From Lacinutrix sp. WUR7 (GTDB lineage: Bacteria > Bacteroidota > Bacteroidia > Flavobacteriales > Flavobacteriaceae): a DNA stretch of 64,000 bases. The translations under genes were made by a program, and so were the position numbers. The DNA lies in assembly GCF_016864015.1 (NCBI RefSeq), contig NZ_CP045067.1, positions 2,304,001 through 2,368,000 of the forward strand. Reading direction: 5' to 3'. Shown piece after piece: positions 27,286-35,773 of this stretch; the stretch's first letter is position 1, and the number at the start of each line of letters is the position of its first letter. The notes beneath the pieces were generated by a model that saw nothing but the letters and a program-made list of their open reading frames with translations, had not been told where the DNA came from and did not search any database.

Positions 27286-27316
27286 AAAGCCTTTAGATTT
27301 TTTCTAGAGGCTTTTT
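27286..27316. terminator. Bidirectional terminator between convergent genes
   Basis: AAAGCCTTTAG pairs with CTAGAGGCTTT (one G-T pair) around a T-rich loop, with T-runs on both strands. The right end overlaps the namZ stop region. Confidence 0.7.
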
Positions 27317-28631
27317 ACTTATACAATAAATAGGCTTGTCGCATGGCATTATAAGTTGCTAAACCTTTAACCCAAGTTTTCTTAATCTCGTAAGCTGTAT
27401 GTTGGTTTTCAATTTGTTTTTGTAGTTTTCTAGTTCCAGCTAGCTTGGTAAAGAAGTTGTTGAAAAATGTTTCCTTTTTTTCTGTAGCCTGATACGCTTC
27501 AATAATATAGTTAAGGTCTAATCTGCTTAAATACTTACTAGTGCTTAAATCCATACCATAACAGACTTTGTTTTCATGTTTTGGGTACTTAGATCCTTCG
27601 TTTGGTTTTGGTGTAAAGGTATAAGTATACGGAAACATTTCAGTGTCTAAAAAAGGACTGCCAAATATTTGAAACTGCTTATCTGTTCCTCTACCAGCAC
27701 TTACGTTTGTTCCTTCAAAAAAGCATAAGCTAGGATATAAGTTTATAGATTTTGCATTAGGTAAGTTTGGAGAAGGTTTAATTGGTAATTCGTAAACCGT
27801 ATCGTGTGTGTAATTTTGCATTGCAATTACAGTAATATCACATTGTACACCATGCTCTAACCATTTTTCACCATTAATCATTTTAGCATATTCAGCAATA
27901 GTCATTCCGTGCACCACAGGAATAGGATGCATACCAACAAAACTTTTGTGTTCCATTTCTAAAATAGGACCATCAATATAATGCCCATTTGGATTTGGTC
28001 TATCTAAAATCAATACTGGAATATTAGCTTCTGCACAAGCTGCCATCACATAATGTAAAGAAGAAATGTAGGTGTAAAAGCGTGCGCCAACATCTTGAAT
28101 GTCAAAAATAACAAGATCTAAATCCTTAAGCTGTTCTACTGAAGGCTTTTTGTTTTTACCATATAGCGAAACAATTGGTAATCCTGTTTTGGTATCTATA
28201 CCATCTTTAACTACTTCCCCAGCATCCGCAGTTCCTCGAAAACCATGCTCTGGAGCAAATACTTTTTTTACATCCACTTTTAATGCGATTAAAGAATCTA
28301 CAAGGTGTGTGTATGTGTCATTGCGAGGAGCTTTTTGCGACGTGGCAATCTCATTCTTGTTACCTTTAAATATCACACTAGTCTGATTGGCAACAATACC
28401 AACACGTTTTCCGTTTAGTAAAGGTAAATAGGCTTCGGTTTGATTTGCACCAAGAATTAATTCTTTGCTAATAATCTGCTGTATGCTATCCTGCTGCCCT
28501 TGTAGAAGGATCTCGTTTTTAGCCATAACTTCCATATTAGAACTGCTAGCTTCAGATTTTGCCTTACTTCCGCAAGAAATTAATACCAAAACAAATAATA
28601 AAACTGTATTTTTGAAAACATTAAATCGCAT
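27315..28631 (-). CDS. namZ: DUF1343 family, NamZ-like exo-beta-N-acetylmuramidase lipoprotein
   Basis: A lipoprotein signal (LLFVLVLISCGSK) precedes the DUF1343 domain, for which members are characterised as exo-beta-N-acetylmuramidases releasing MurNAc from peptidoglycan chains. Blocks seen are GKRVGIVANQTSVI, VKKVFAPEHGFRGTADAGE, LPIVSLYGKNKKPS, DLVIFDIQDVGARFYTYI, ILDRPNPNG, HGMTIAEYAKMINGE and SAGRGTDKQFQIFGSPF. The residue run NEIATSQKAPRND (about 93-106) interrupts the segment between NQTSVI and THLVDSL and is encoded by an intergenic-type repeat (28315-28352). The start lies 8 bases from the divergent permease gene. Confidence 0.85.
   Translation of the reverse strand: MRFNVFKNTVLLFVLVLISCGSKAKSEASSSNMEVMAKNEILLQGQQDSIQQIISKELILGANQTEAYLPLLNGKRVGIVANQTSVIFKGNKNEIATSQKAPRNDTYTHLVDSLIALKVDVKKVFAPEHGFRGTADAGEVVKDGIDTKTGLPIVSLYGKNKKPSVEQLKDLDLVIFDIQDVGARFYTYISSLHYVMAACAEANIPVLILDRPNPNGHYIDGPILEMEHKSFVGMHPIPVVHGMTIAEYAKMINGEKWLEHGVQCDITVIAMQNYTHDTVYELPIKPSPNLPNAKSINLYPSLCFFEGTNVSAGRGTDKQFQIFGSPFLDTEMFPYTYTFTPKPNEGSKYPKHENKVCYGMDLSTSKYLSRLDLNYIIEAYQATEKKETFFNNFFTKLAGTRKLQKQIENQHTAYEIKKTWVKGLATYNAMRQAYLLYK
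28315..28352. repeat. TCATTGCGAGGA...CAATCTC repeat inserted inside namZ
   Basis: On the plus strand, TGTCATTGCGAGGAGC and GGCAATCTC flank a short middle. The same ends recur in the intergenic copy at 32206-32243. Here it is read in frame on the minus strand as part of NamZ. Confidence 0.7.
28607..28614 (+). promoter_or_regulatory. Candidate -7 promoter element for the permease gene
   Basis: TATTTTTG is an exact TAnnTTTG match, 25 bases before the TTG start at 28640. It lies inside the signal-peptide coding region of the divergent namZ gene. Confidence 0.4.
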
Positions 28632-28639
28632 AATCTAGT

Positions 28640-29875
28640 TTGAATTTCGAGTTTTTTATAGCTAAACGCATTATTGATAGTAAAGCGTATAAAAGTAGTG
28701 TTTCGGCACCAATAATAAAAATTGGAATCGCTGCAATTGCTGTTGGTATCATAGTCATGATGATTGCGGTTGCCACAGGAATTGGTCTGCAACAAAAAAT
28801 TAGAGATAAAGTTTCGGCTTTTAATGGGCATATTATTATTTCTAATTTCGATAGTAATAACTCGCAAGAAAGCGGAAAACCAATTTCTACCAAACAAGAT
28901 TTTTATCCTAAGTTTAAAAATATTGACGGCATTAAAAACGTGCAAGCAGTGGCATCCAAATTCGGAATCATTAGAACCGAAACCGATTTTGAAGCCATCA
29001 TTGTAAAAGGGGTAGGAGCAGATTATGATTGGGATTATTTTCAAGAATTTCTTGTCGAAGGCAGATTACCAGATTATACCAAAGAGAGAAATCAAGACGT
29101 GCTAATTTCAGAAGATTTAGCCAAACGCATGCAGTTTTCTTTAAACGATACGTTTACCACTTTCTTTAGAAAAGAAGATCCTAACGCAATGCCAATACCA
29201 TTGCGATATAATATTGTTGGTATTTACAATTCCGGATTAAAAGAATTTGACGAAACCTATGTTATTGGAGATCTTCGTCATATTCAACGTTTAAACAAAT
29301 GGGAAGCCGACCAAGTTGGAAGCTTCGAGGTTTTATTAGAAGATTATTCGCAACTAAACGATAAGTACAGAGAAGTCTTTCAAAACACACCATCTTTATT
29401 AAACGCAGTAACCGTAGAGCAAAAACACGCTTCTATTTTTGAGTGGATTAGTATTTTCGATAAAAACACTTATGGCATTATCGGTATCATGATTCTCGTT
29501 GCAGGAATAAATATGATTACCGCATTACTGGTTTTAATCCTAGAACGCACAAAAATGATAGGTATTTTTAAAGCACTAGGAAGTAACAATTGGAGTATTC
29601 GTAAAATGTTTTTATACAATGCAGGCTATATTATTTTAAAAGGATTGTTTTGGGGAAACCTAATAGGACTAACCTTACTATTCGCACAAAAATATGGAAA
29701 AATATTCCCGTTAGATCCTGCCGTATATCACGTAAGTGAAGTACCTGTTTATATCAGTTTCGGTTACATTCTAGCATTAAATATTGGAACCTTTATTCTC
29801 TGTTTACTCATGCTATTAATTCCGTCTTACATCATCACCAAAATTTCGCCAGTTAAAGCAATTCGTTTCGAGTAG
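28640..29875 (+). CDS. LolC/FtsX-type ABC transporter permease
   Basis: The 411-residue protein has the LolC/LolE/MacB architecture. There is an N-terminal membrane helix (IIKIGIAAIAVGIIVMMIAVATGIG), a periplasmic domain of about 220 residues, and three C-terminal helices with the FtsX core (IILVAGINMITALLVLILERTKMIGIFKALGSNNWSI, then the last two helices and PVKAIRFE). It would act with an ATPase in extraction of lipoproteins or in cell-wall control. No ATPase gene is adjacent. The start is TTG at 28640; MNFEFFIAKRII matches the usual N-terminus of the family, so I keep it although only 8 bases separate it from namZ. Confidence 0.85.
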   Translation: MNFEFFIAKRIIDSKAYKSSVSAPIIKIGIAAIAVGIIVMMIAVATGIGLQQKIRDKVSAFNGHIIISNFDSNNSQESGKPISTKQDFYPKFKNIDGIKNVQAVASKFGIIRTETDFEAIIVKGVGADYDWDYFQEFLVEGRLPDYTKERNQDVLISEDLAKRMQFSLNDTFTTFFRKEDPNAMPIPLRYNIVGIYNSGLKEFDETYVIGDLRHIQRLNKWEADQVGSFEVLLEDYSQLNDKYREVFQNTPSLLNAVTVEQKHASIFEWISIFDKNTYGIIGIMILVAGINMITALLVLILERTKMIGIFKALGSNNWSIRKMFLYNAGYIILKGLFWGNLIGLTLLFAQKYGKIFPLDPAVYHVSEVPVYISFGYILALNIGTFILCLLMLLIPSYIITKISPVKAIRFE

Positions 29876-29900
29876 GTTTTTCTTAACAGTCACAGTTTCT

Positions 29901-29926
29901 AGTCTCAGTCTCAGTCTCAGTCTCAG
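29901..29926. repeat. TCAGTC hexamer tandem repeat (about 4 copies)
   Basis: A run of TCAGTC units inside a longer element (29888-29946) that ends with GTTCGGTCTTCCATCTAG. Part of a family also present at 15085, 34191 and, inverted, 54110. Confidence 0.75.
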
Positions 29927-30039
29927 TGTTCGGTCTTCCATCTAGTTAATCTTTCTCTGTGAAAACTCGGCAATTCTCTGTGTAACTCAGTGAAATGGTT
30001 TTTCAAGAATATGCAAGCCAGCAGAAGTTTTTTGATACG

Positions 30040-30133
30040 TTGGGCGTTTACTACTTCGCTTGAGCTTCGTAGTACCGCGCTTTCACAAGTCGCTCTTTTC
30101 AAGGAGCTCCAACAATTGCTCAATCGCTAACGC
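30040..30133. repeat. Structured intergenic element, copy A
   Basis: The element starts TTGGGCG and has a hairpin (TACTAC...GTAGTA). It continues CCGCGCTTTCACAAGTCGCT, has a second GCTC...GAGC hairpin, then CAACAATTGC, and ends CAATCGCTAACGC. Copy B at 41241-41417 has the same order of parts. The gap 29876-30241 holds no gene; apart from this element it holds the TCAGTC run, two TCTCTGTG words and a TTTTAACTA-rich stretch. Confidence 0.6.
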
Positions 30134-30241
30134 AAAATAAAAATTCACTTTTCACTTTTAACTATTCCCTTTTAACTATTTTTGCACTTCGAATAAAAGG
30201 TTGAATTAAAAAAAAGATTCCCGTTTTTAAGGGAAGAACAC

Positions 30242-31222
30242 ATGGAATACGCAAATAACATACTAGAAACTATTGGTAACACACCATTAGTAAAACTAAA
30301 TAAATTAACAGCAGACTTACCTTGTTTGGTGCTAGCTAAATACGAAACTTTTAATCCAGGAAATTCTGCTAAAGACAGAATGGCTTTAACCATGATTGAA
30401 GATGCAGAGGCTGACGGACGTTTAAAACCAGGAGGAACTATTATTGAAGGAACTTCAGGAAATACTGGAATGGGATTAGCACTTGCTGCCATTGTAAAAG
30501 GATACAAATGTATTTTTGTAATTAGCGATAAGCAATCTAAAGAAAAAACAGATGTACTTAGAGCACACGGAGCAGAAGTTGTTGTTTGTCCTACAGATGT
30601 TGCACCAGAAGATCCAAGATCTTACTATTCGGTTTCTAAACGTTTGGGAGAAGAAACACCAAATTCATGGTATGTAAACCAATATGATAACCCGAGTAAC
30701 GCAAAAGCACATTACGAAAGTACTGGACCAGAAATCTGGAAACAAACCGATGGAAAGATTACGCATTTTGTGGTTGGAGTAGGAACAGGAGGAACGATTT
30801 CAGGAGTTGGAAAATACTTAAAAGAACAAAATCCAGATGTGAAAGTTTGGGGAATTGATACCTACGGATCTGTATTTAAAAAATACCACGAAACAGGAAT
30901 CTTTGATGAGAAAGAAATCTATCCTTATGTAACCGAAGGTATTGGAGAAGATATCTTACCAAAAAATGTAGACTTTTCTATTATTGATGGATTTACTAAA
31001 GTAACCGATAAAGATGCAGCTGTATACACACAAAAACTAGCGTTAGAAGAAGGTATGTTTTTAGGAAATAGTGCAGGAGCAGCAATAAAAGGGCTACTAC
31101 AATTAAAAGACGAATTTAAAAAAGACGATGTTGTAGTTGTTCTTTTTCATGATCATGGAAGTCGTTACGTTGGTAAAATGTTCAATAACGATTGGATGAA
31201 AAAAATGGGTTATATAGAATAG
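30242..31222 (+). CDS. PLP-dependent cystathionine beta-synthase/cysteine synthase
   Basis: This fold-type II PLP enzyme has the lysine at about K44 in NPGNSAKDRMAL, the substrate loop EGTSGNTGMGLAL and the phosphate-binding GVGTGGTISGVGKYL. QYDNPSNAKAHYESTGPEIW and VTEGIGEDILPKN are closer to cystathionine beta-synthases than to CysK. The 326-residue protein lacks the C-terminal CBS regulatory domains, so it is a catalytic-core-only form. It would condense serine with homocysteine, or O-acetylserine with sulfide. It stands alone, and a strong terminator follows at 31277-31309. Confidence 0.88.
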   Translation: MEYANNILETIGNTPLVKLNKLTADLPCLVLAKYETFNPGNSAKDRMALTMIEDAEADGRLKPGGTIIEGTSGNTGMGLALAAIVKGYKCIFVISDKQSKEKTDVLRAHGAEVVVCPTDVAPEDPRSYYSVSKRLGEETPNSWYVNQYDNPSNAKAHYESTGPEIWKQTDGKITHFVVGVGTGGTISGVGKYLKEQNPDVKVWGIDTYGSVFKKYHETGIFDEKEIYPYVTEGIGEDILPKNVDFSIIDGFTKVTDKDAAVYTQKLALEEGMFLGNSAGAAIKGLLQLKDEFKKDDVVVVLFHDHGSRYVGKMFNNDWMKKMGYIE

Positions 31223-31232
31223 TTCTTTTTTT

Positions 31233-31252
31233 ATTTCCGTAACGGCGGAAAT
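31233..31252. repeat. REP-like palindrome ATTTCCG...CGGAAAT
   Basis: Seven-base perfect arms around TAACGG, followed by CTC, between the cystathionine beta-synthase gene and its terminator. Confidence 0.55.
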
Positions 31253-31276
31253 CTCAAGAAACAAAATTAAATCATA

Positions 31277-31309
31277 AAAAAAACCTCCTAAATTCTAGGA
31301 GGTTTTTTT
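31277..31309. terminator. Strong bidirectional terminator
   Basis: A perfect 14-base stem (AAAAAAACCTCCTA and TAGGAGGTTTTTTT) with a 5-base loop. It serves the plus-strand gene and, on the other strand, the SDR gene at 31384-32103. Confidence 0.88.
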
Positions 31310-31383
31310 ATACCTAAACCGTTAGTTCGCGTATTTTTTTTATTAAAAAAAGGTATCGAGAACCAATTACGATTTATAATCTA

Positions 31384-32103
31384 CTAAGGATTCGTAGACC
31401 ATAAAGCAGCACTTTTAAGCATCGCTCTTCTTGGTAAGTTTAATCCAGCAACTATTAATTCTGCAAAATCATCAGGTTGTAAAACGCTATCTTCCGAATC
31501 TTTACTTGCAATACCTAAATCTATTGACATATCTGATGCGATAGTACTTGGTGTTAATGTGCACACTCTAATATTGTTTTTACGGACTTCCTTCATTAAA
31601 GATTCCGACATACCAATAACTGCAAATTTAGATGCCGAATATGCAGAGGTAGTTGCATTTCCAGATAAACCAGCAGTAGAAGATATGTTTATAATATCTC
31701 CTTCATTTTTATCTATTAAATAAGGTAAAACCTCTTTAGTAACATAATACATTCCCATTACGTTGGTTTGTATTATCGCACTCCATTGTTCTACATCCAT
31801 TTCATTTAAAGTACCAAAAGCAGCAATTCCTGCATTGTTTACCAAAATATCTACAGATCCAAGTGCATCTACTAAATCTTTAACTCCTTTTTTTACTTCG
31901 TCATAATTACCAACATCAAAAACCGCATAAACAGCGTTTACACCTAAAGCTTTTATTTCGGCAACGGTTTCTTTTAAAACTGCTTCGTTTCTACCTGTTA
32001 TAGCTACATCTATTCCTTCTTTGGCAAATGCAATTGCAGTTGCTTTTCCTAGGCCTCTTCCTCCTCCAGTAATTATTGCTTTTTTATTTTTTAATTTTTT
32101 CAT
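31384..32103 (-). CDS. Short-chain dehydrogenase/reductase, 3-oxoacyl reductase type
   Basis: A classical SDR of 239 residues. It has the NAD(P) motif TGGGRGLGKA near residue 12, DILVNNAGIAAFG near 87, the catalytic serine in NISSTAGLSGNATTSAYSASKF and the Y-x-x-x-K that follows. The length and the AITGRNEAVLKETV segment fit the FabG-like 3-oxoacyl reductases. Substrate cannot be assigned. It is a single gene, convergent with the cystathionine beta-synthase gene and separated from it by a bidirectional terminator. Confidence 0.9.
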   Translation of the reverse strand: MKKLKNKKAIITGGGRGLGKATAIAFAKEGIDVAITGRNEAVLKETVAEIKALGVNAVYAVFDVGNYDEVKKGVKDLVDALGSVDILVNNAGIAAFGTLNEMDVEQWSAIIQTNVMGMYYVTKEVLPYLIDKNEGDIINISSTAGLSGNATTSAYSASKFAVIGMSESLMKEVRKNNIRVCTLTPSTIASDMSIDLGIASKDSEDSVLQPDDFAELIVAGLNLPRRAMLKSAALWSTNP

Positions 32104-32205
32104 TTGTGTTATTTTTTTCTATTAATAGTGAAGTGATAATGGATACAAAAATAGTGATGTCAATAGTTATAACCGAATTTATAAGGCATTCTTAACAGCA
32201 AATTA

Positions 32206-32243
32206 TGTCATTGTGAGGAGCAAAAGGAACAAGTCAATCTCGT
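32206..32243. repeat. TCATTGtGAGGA...CAATCTC intergenic repeat
   Basis: Starts TGTCATTGTGAGGAGC and ends GTCAATCTCGT. It has the same ends as the copy inside namZ. It lies in the gap 32104-32321 together with other unexplained sequence. Confidence 0.65.
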
Positions 32244-32321
32244 GAAGCTAACACAAATCGAATTTATTGCACCAGTTCGAGTGATTTTTGAAAAAATCGT
32301 GTCCAGTACATGTTTGCTTTT

Positions 32322-32810
32322 TCACGCTGTAATTGTTACTCCATCTTTCATTTCAATAGCCGTAGGTTTTTCAAACCAGGATTCCATAAAATCAAAGTTT
32401 TCTTGGGTTACTTCAAATTCAAAAGTGTCTCCTTTTTCTTCGTTTCTTTTTAATACGCGTTCTAGTCTAGTTTTTTTACTAATATCTAAAAAATGGGTTT
32501 TAATTTCAAAACCATGTTTTGAAGCAAATTTTCTAAACTTTGCACGATGCGAAAATTTAGAAAGCCCTAAATCTAGAATGGCATCGGTATTGCCGTTTTC
32601 TAGTTGTGTTACCAAATCTAGAATAATCATTTCAGCTCTTTCAATACGTTCTAAAAACCAATCTAATCCATCTTCCGTTTTCTTATCCGCGAGAAATAAA
32701 GTATTGTTCCAGGTGTCTATAGAAAAGAGAATGCCTTTGGTTTCTTTCTTTAGTTGGTTGGAGTAGGTGGTTTTTCCGGAACCTGTGTTGCCTATAATGA
32801 GGTGGATCAT
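32322..32810 (-). CDS. P-loop ATPase/kinase, AAA_33-like
   Basis: The protein of 162 residues starts with a P-loop (IIGNTGSGKTTYSNQL, Walker A) and FSIDTWNNTLF. ERAEMIILDLVTQLENGNTDAILDLGLS follows, typical of small nucleotide or zeta-toxin-like kinases. A lid region, THFLDISKKTRLERVLKRN, has the arginine pairs seen in such kinases. I see no antitoxin-like neighbour, so a toxin role is not supported. Substrate is unknown. Confidence 0.75.
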   Translation of the reverse strand: MIHLIIGNTGSGKTTYSNQLKKETKGILFSIDTWNNTLFLADKKTEDGLDWFLERIERAEMIILDLVTQLENGNTDAILDLGLSKFSHRAKFRKFASKHGFEIKTHFLDISKKTRLERVLKRNEEKGDTFEFEVTQENFDFMESWFEKPTAIEMKDGVTITA

Positions 32811-32916
32811 TTTATAATAGCTATGATTAACAAAATTATTCTATTTTTTTGAAAAATAAAAATACATAGAATGAAGTATTTTTTGCCATGTAAAACACAT
32901 TATGTACTTTAGTATA

Positions 32917-34188
32917 ATGATAGAAAATTTTCTACATTATATTTGGCAATACAAAAAATTTGCGCTAACCAATTTACAGACAGTCGCACAAGAACCTGTT
33001 TCTGTGATACAAGTTGGTGCGCACAACCATAATACGGGACCAGATTTTTTTAATGCACAAATTAAAATTGCCGACCAACTTTGGGCAGGTAATGTAGAGA
33101 TTCATATAAAATCTAGTGATTGGTTTTTACACAACCATGAGCAAGACAAAAATTATGATAGTGTTATCCTGCATGTAGTTTGGGAGCATGATACTGAAAT
33201 ACACCGAAAAGACAATACCGTAATTCCAACTTTAGTTCTTAAAGATGTGGTTAGTAAAACGGCTTTACAGAATTATCAAAAGCTGTTTAGTAAAAAACAA
33301 AAATGGATCAATTGTGAAAACGATTTTGCAAGTATCAGTGATTTTGTGGTAAGCAATTGGTTAGAGCGTTTGTACTTTGAACGTTTAGAACGAAAATCTA
33401 CAGCAATTACACAATTACTGCAATCCAGTAAGAATAATTGGGAAGCGGTTCTTTTTAAAATGCTTGCTAAAAACTTCGGGCTAAAAGTAAATGGCGATGC
33501 TTTTTTAAGTCTTGCGAGTTCGTTCCCTTTTAATTTAGTGCAAAAGCTACACGCCAAACAAACTAGTTTAGAGGCTTTGCTTTTTGGACAAGCAGATTTG
33601 TTAGATAAGGATGTCCAAGATTTGTATTATCTAGAACTTAAAAAAGAATATCAGTTTTTAAAACAAAAGCATAACTTGTCTGGTGCAACCGTAATTCCTT
33701 TTCAGTTTTTTAGATTACGACCTCCAAATTTTCCTACCATTCGTATTTCACAACTAGCAAGTGTATATGCTACGCAAAGTAGTTTGTTTTCAAAAATAAT
33801 TTGCGCAACTAGTAAAGCAGAAATTTATAACTTGTTTACCGTTGTTACTTCTTCATATTGGGAAATTCACTTTACGTTTGGTAAAGTTTCTAAAGCATCT
33901 AAAAAAAGAATTACAAAGTCGTTTATAGATTTACTTATTATAAATACCATTGTGCCTATTCAGTTTAGTTTTGCAAAACAACAAGGAAAAGAGCTAACGG
34001 ATGCCATTATTAGTATTATTCAAGAGATAGCTTCCGAGAAAAATAGCATTGTTACCAAATTTCAAGATCTAAAACCTTTAGGGAATTCTGCTATGCATAG
34101 TCAAGCATTATTGCAGCTTAAAACCGAATATTGTGATAAAAATAAATGTTTGCAATGTGCAATTGGAAGCAGTTTGATAAAGAGGTAA
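32917..34188 (+). CDS. DUF2851 family protein
   Basis: The start MIENFLHYIWQYKKF at 32917 matches the family's usual N-terminus; an in-frame ATG at 32902 adds MYFSI and overlaps a TACTTTAG promoter-like element. The conserved block VIQVGAHNHNTGPDFFNAQIKI...WAGNVEIHIKSSDWFLHNH...YDSVILHVVWEHD is the family hallmark. It recalls a nuclease-like E-x-D-x-x-x-x core, but no activity is known to me. The C-terminus contains CDKNKCLQCAIG, a short cysteine cluster. It is followed by a tandem TCAGTC repeat. Confidence 0.85.
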   Translation: MIENFLHYIWQYKKFALTNLQTVAQEPVSVIQVGAHNHNTGPDFFNAQIKIADQLWAGNVEIHIKSSDWFLHNHEQDKNYDSVILHVVWEHDTEIHRKDNTVIPTLVLKDVVSKTALQNYQKLFSKKQKWINCENDFASISDFVVSNWLERLYFERLERKSTAITQLLQSSKNNWEAVLFKMLAKNFGLKVNGDAFLSLASSFPFNLVQKLHAKQTSLEALLFGQADLLDKDVQDLYYLELKKEYQFLKQKHNLSGATVIPFQFFRLRPPNFPTIRISQLASVYATQSSLFSKIICATSKAEIYNLFTVVTSSYWEIHFTFGKVSKASKKRITKSFIDLLIINTIVPIQFSFAKQQGKELTDAIISIIQEIASEKNSIVTKFQDLKPLGNSAMHSQALLQLKTEYCDKNKCLQCAIGSSLIKR

Positions 34189-34190
34189 GT

Positions 34191-34260
34191 TCAGTCTCAG
34201 TCTCAGTCTCAGTCTCAGTCTCAGTATTCAGTCCCAGTATTCAGTCACAGTATTTAGTGG
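34191..34260. repeat. TCAGTC hexamer repeat plus CAGTATT units
   Basis: Bases 34191-34224 are TCAGTC repeated nearly six times. They are followed by three CAGTATT-containing units. It starts 2 bases after the DUF2851 stop. The rest of the gap to 34425 shows no gene. Confidence 0.8.
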
Positions 34261-34425
34261 CAGTGTTTCCAATTTCAATATGTCGAGTTTATATATAATA
34301 TTTAAAAATAATTCTTCAGAAAAACATTCGTGTATTCGTTGTAAAAACAAAACAATAACTATGGATTTCTTTATTTTTAAATCTGGATTTAGAATAAATT
34401 CAGGACAATTAACTAAATTGCAGTC

Positions 34426-34653
34426 ATGAACATTTTTTATCGCATTCTCTTATATTTTCAAAAACATGGTTATTATGTTTGTCAGCGTATTGCAGATAGA
34501 TTTGGTATGCGAGCAAAAGTGGTAAGAACTTCGTTTATATATCTAACTTTTGTTACCGTAGGTTTTGGCTTTGCTTTGTATTTGTTTTTAGCTTTCTGGA
34601 TAAAAATAAAAGATATTGTGTATACAAAACGAACTTCGGTTTTCGACCTATAA
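34426..34653 (+). CDS. PspC-domain small membrane protein
   Basis: This 75-residue protein is one PspC domain. A basic N-terminal segment (HGYYVCQRIADRFGMRAKVVR) is followed by a hydrophobic helix pair (TSFIYLTFVTVGFGFALYLFLAFWI). In other bacteria PspC domains sit in the phage-shock/envelope-stress system; here no other psp gene is visible. The potassium channel gene starts 3 bases later, so the two are translated from one message. Confidence 0.78.
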   Translation: MNIFYRILLYFQKHGYYVCQRIADRFGMRAKVVRTSFIYLTFVTVGFGFALYLFLAFWIKIKDIVYTKRTSVFDL

Positions 34654-34656
34654 CGT

Positions 34657-35682
34657 ATGATTAGCCCTTTTTTAAGATTTTTTAGAACCAGAATTTATAC
34701 AGCAGTAAGTTTGCTAGTAATACTACTCTTTGTTGGGGTATTAGGATTTAAACTATTGTCACATTATTCTTGGATTGACGCCTTTTACATGACAGTAATA
34801 ACCATTACAACTGTCGGTTTTGGTGAAGTGCAACCTCTAGATCCAGTATCTAAAATATTTACTATTTTCTTAATACTAACTAGTATAATAATTGTTGGGT
34901 ACGCCTTATCTGTGATTACAGAATATATTTTAAGCAAAAATAATTTGGAAGAATTAAAACAAAAAAAGATGCAGAAAACCATAAATGAGCTAGCAAACCA
35001 TATTATTATTTGTGGTTATGGAAGAAACGGAAAACAAGCAGCTAAAAAACTACTAGCTTATAATAAACCTTTTGTTGTTATTGAAAAAAATAAAGAAACC
35101 ATCGATAAATTTGAAAGCGAAGAACTGCCTTTTATTTTTGGAAATGCAAATGAAGATGAAGTTTTATTGCAAGCTGGAATTGAGAGAGCAAATACTTTGA
35201 TTTCTGCTTTACCAAGTGATGCAGATAATTTGTTTGTGGTGCTTTCTGCAAGACAGATGAATACAAACATGCGTATTATTAGTAGAGCATCTGAAGAAAC
35301 ATCTTATAAAAAACTAAAATTTGCAGGAGCAAATAATGTAATACTTCCAGATAGAATTGGTGGCGATCATATGGCTTCTTTGGTTGTTATTCCTGATTTG
35401 ATTGAGTTTATAGATAACCTTGGAGTTGTTGGGAATTCAAATATTAATGTAGAAGAAATTCAAGTAAGTAAACTCTATAATACTAATGCGAGTATTCAAA
35501 CGATAAAAGATTTAGACTTACGTAGAAAGACAGGATGCAATGTAATAGGATATAAAAATGGGGATGGAGAATATATTGTAAATCCAGAAGCAGATCAGAA
35601 GTTAGAAGCTAATGCTAAGATAATTGTACTTGGCAGACCAGAACAAATCAAAGAATTAAATACCGTGTATAACTTACACTAG
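34657..35682 (+). CDS. Potassium channel with TrkA-N (RCK) domain
   Basis: Two membrane helices surround the pore loop with the selectivity filter TITTVGFGEVQP near residue 50. The cytoplasmic part has a TrkA-N/RCK Rossmann domain (HIIICGYGRNGKQAAKKLL, then VVIEKNKETIDKF and FGNANEDEVLLQAGIERA) and a TrkA-C-like end (IVLGRPEQIKELN). This is the two-helix, MthK-like ligand-gated channel layout. It would move K+ under nucleotide or ion control. Its upstream neighbour is a PspC gene only 3 bases away. Confidence 0.92.
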   Translation: MISPFLRFFRTRIYTAVSLLVILLFVGVLGFKLLSHYSWIDAFYMTVITITTVGFGEVQPLDPVSKIFTIFLILTSIIIVGYALSVITEYILSKNNLEELKQKKMQKTINELANHIIICGYGRNGKQAAKKLLAYNKPFVVIEKNKETIDKFESEELPFIFGNANEDEVLLQAGIERANTLISALPSDADNLFVVLSARQMNTNMRIISRASEETSYKKLKFAGANNVILPDRIGGDHMASLVVIPDLIEFIDNLGVVGNSNINVEEIQVSKLYNTNASIQTIKDLDLRRKTGCNVIGYKNGDGEYIVNPEADQKLEANAKIIVLGRPEQIKELNTVYNLH

Positions 35683-35773
35683 ACTCCTATTTTAACAGGT
35701 TATGCTTTAAAAAATCATTTTTTTTTAGCATCTTGCTAACTTAAATCAAAATTTTAACTAACTAAATTATATC

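Noticed and set aside
28580-29044. Minus-strand open frame spanning the namZ-permease junction
   Set aside because: Both flanking genes are well supported by family motifs, and the translation has no recognisable domain.
30040-30133. Resemblance of the structured element to an integron attC site (TAACGC and AACAATT words)
   Set aside because: The required spacing and paired core sites (RYYYAAC and GTTRRRY as arms of one hairpin) are not met, and no integrase or cassette genes lie nearby.
32242-32766. Plus-strand open frame opposite the P-loop gene
   Set aside because: The minus-strand frame has a clear Walker A motif; the plus-strand translation is low-complexity serine-rich shadow.
32322-32810. 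The P-loop protein as a zeta-type toxin with an antitoxin
   Set aside because: No small antitoxin-like gene is next to it, and the fold is shared by many small kinases.
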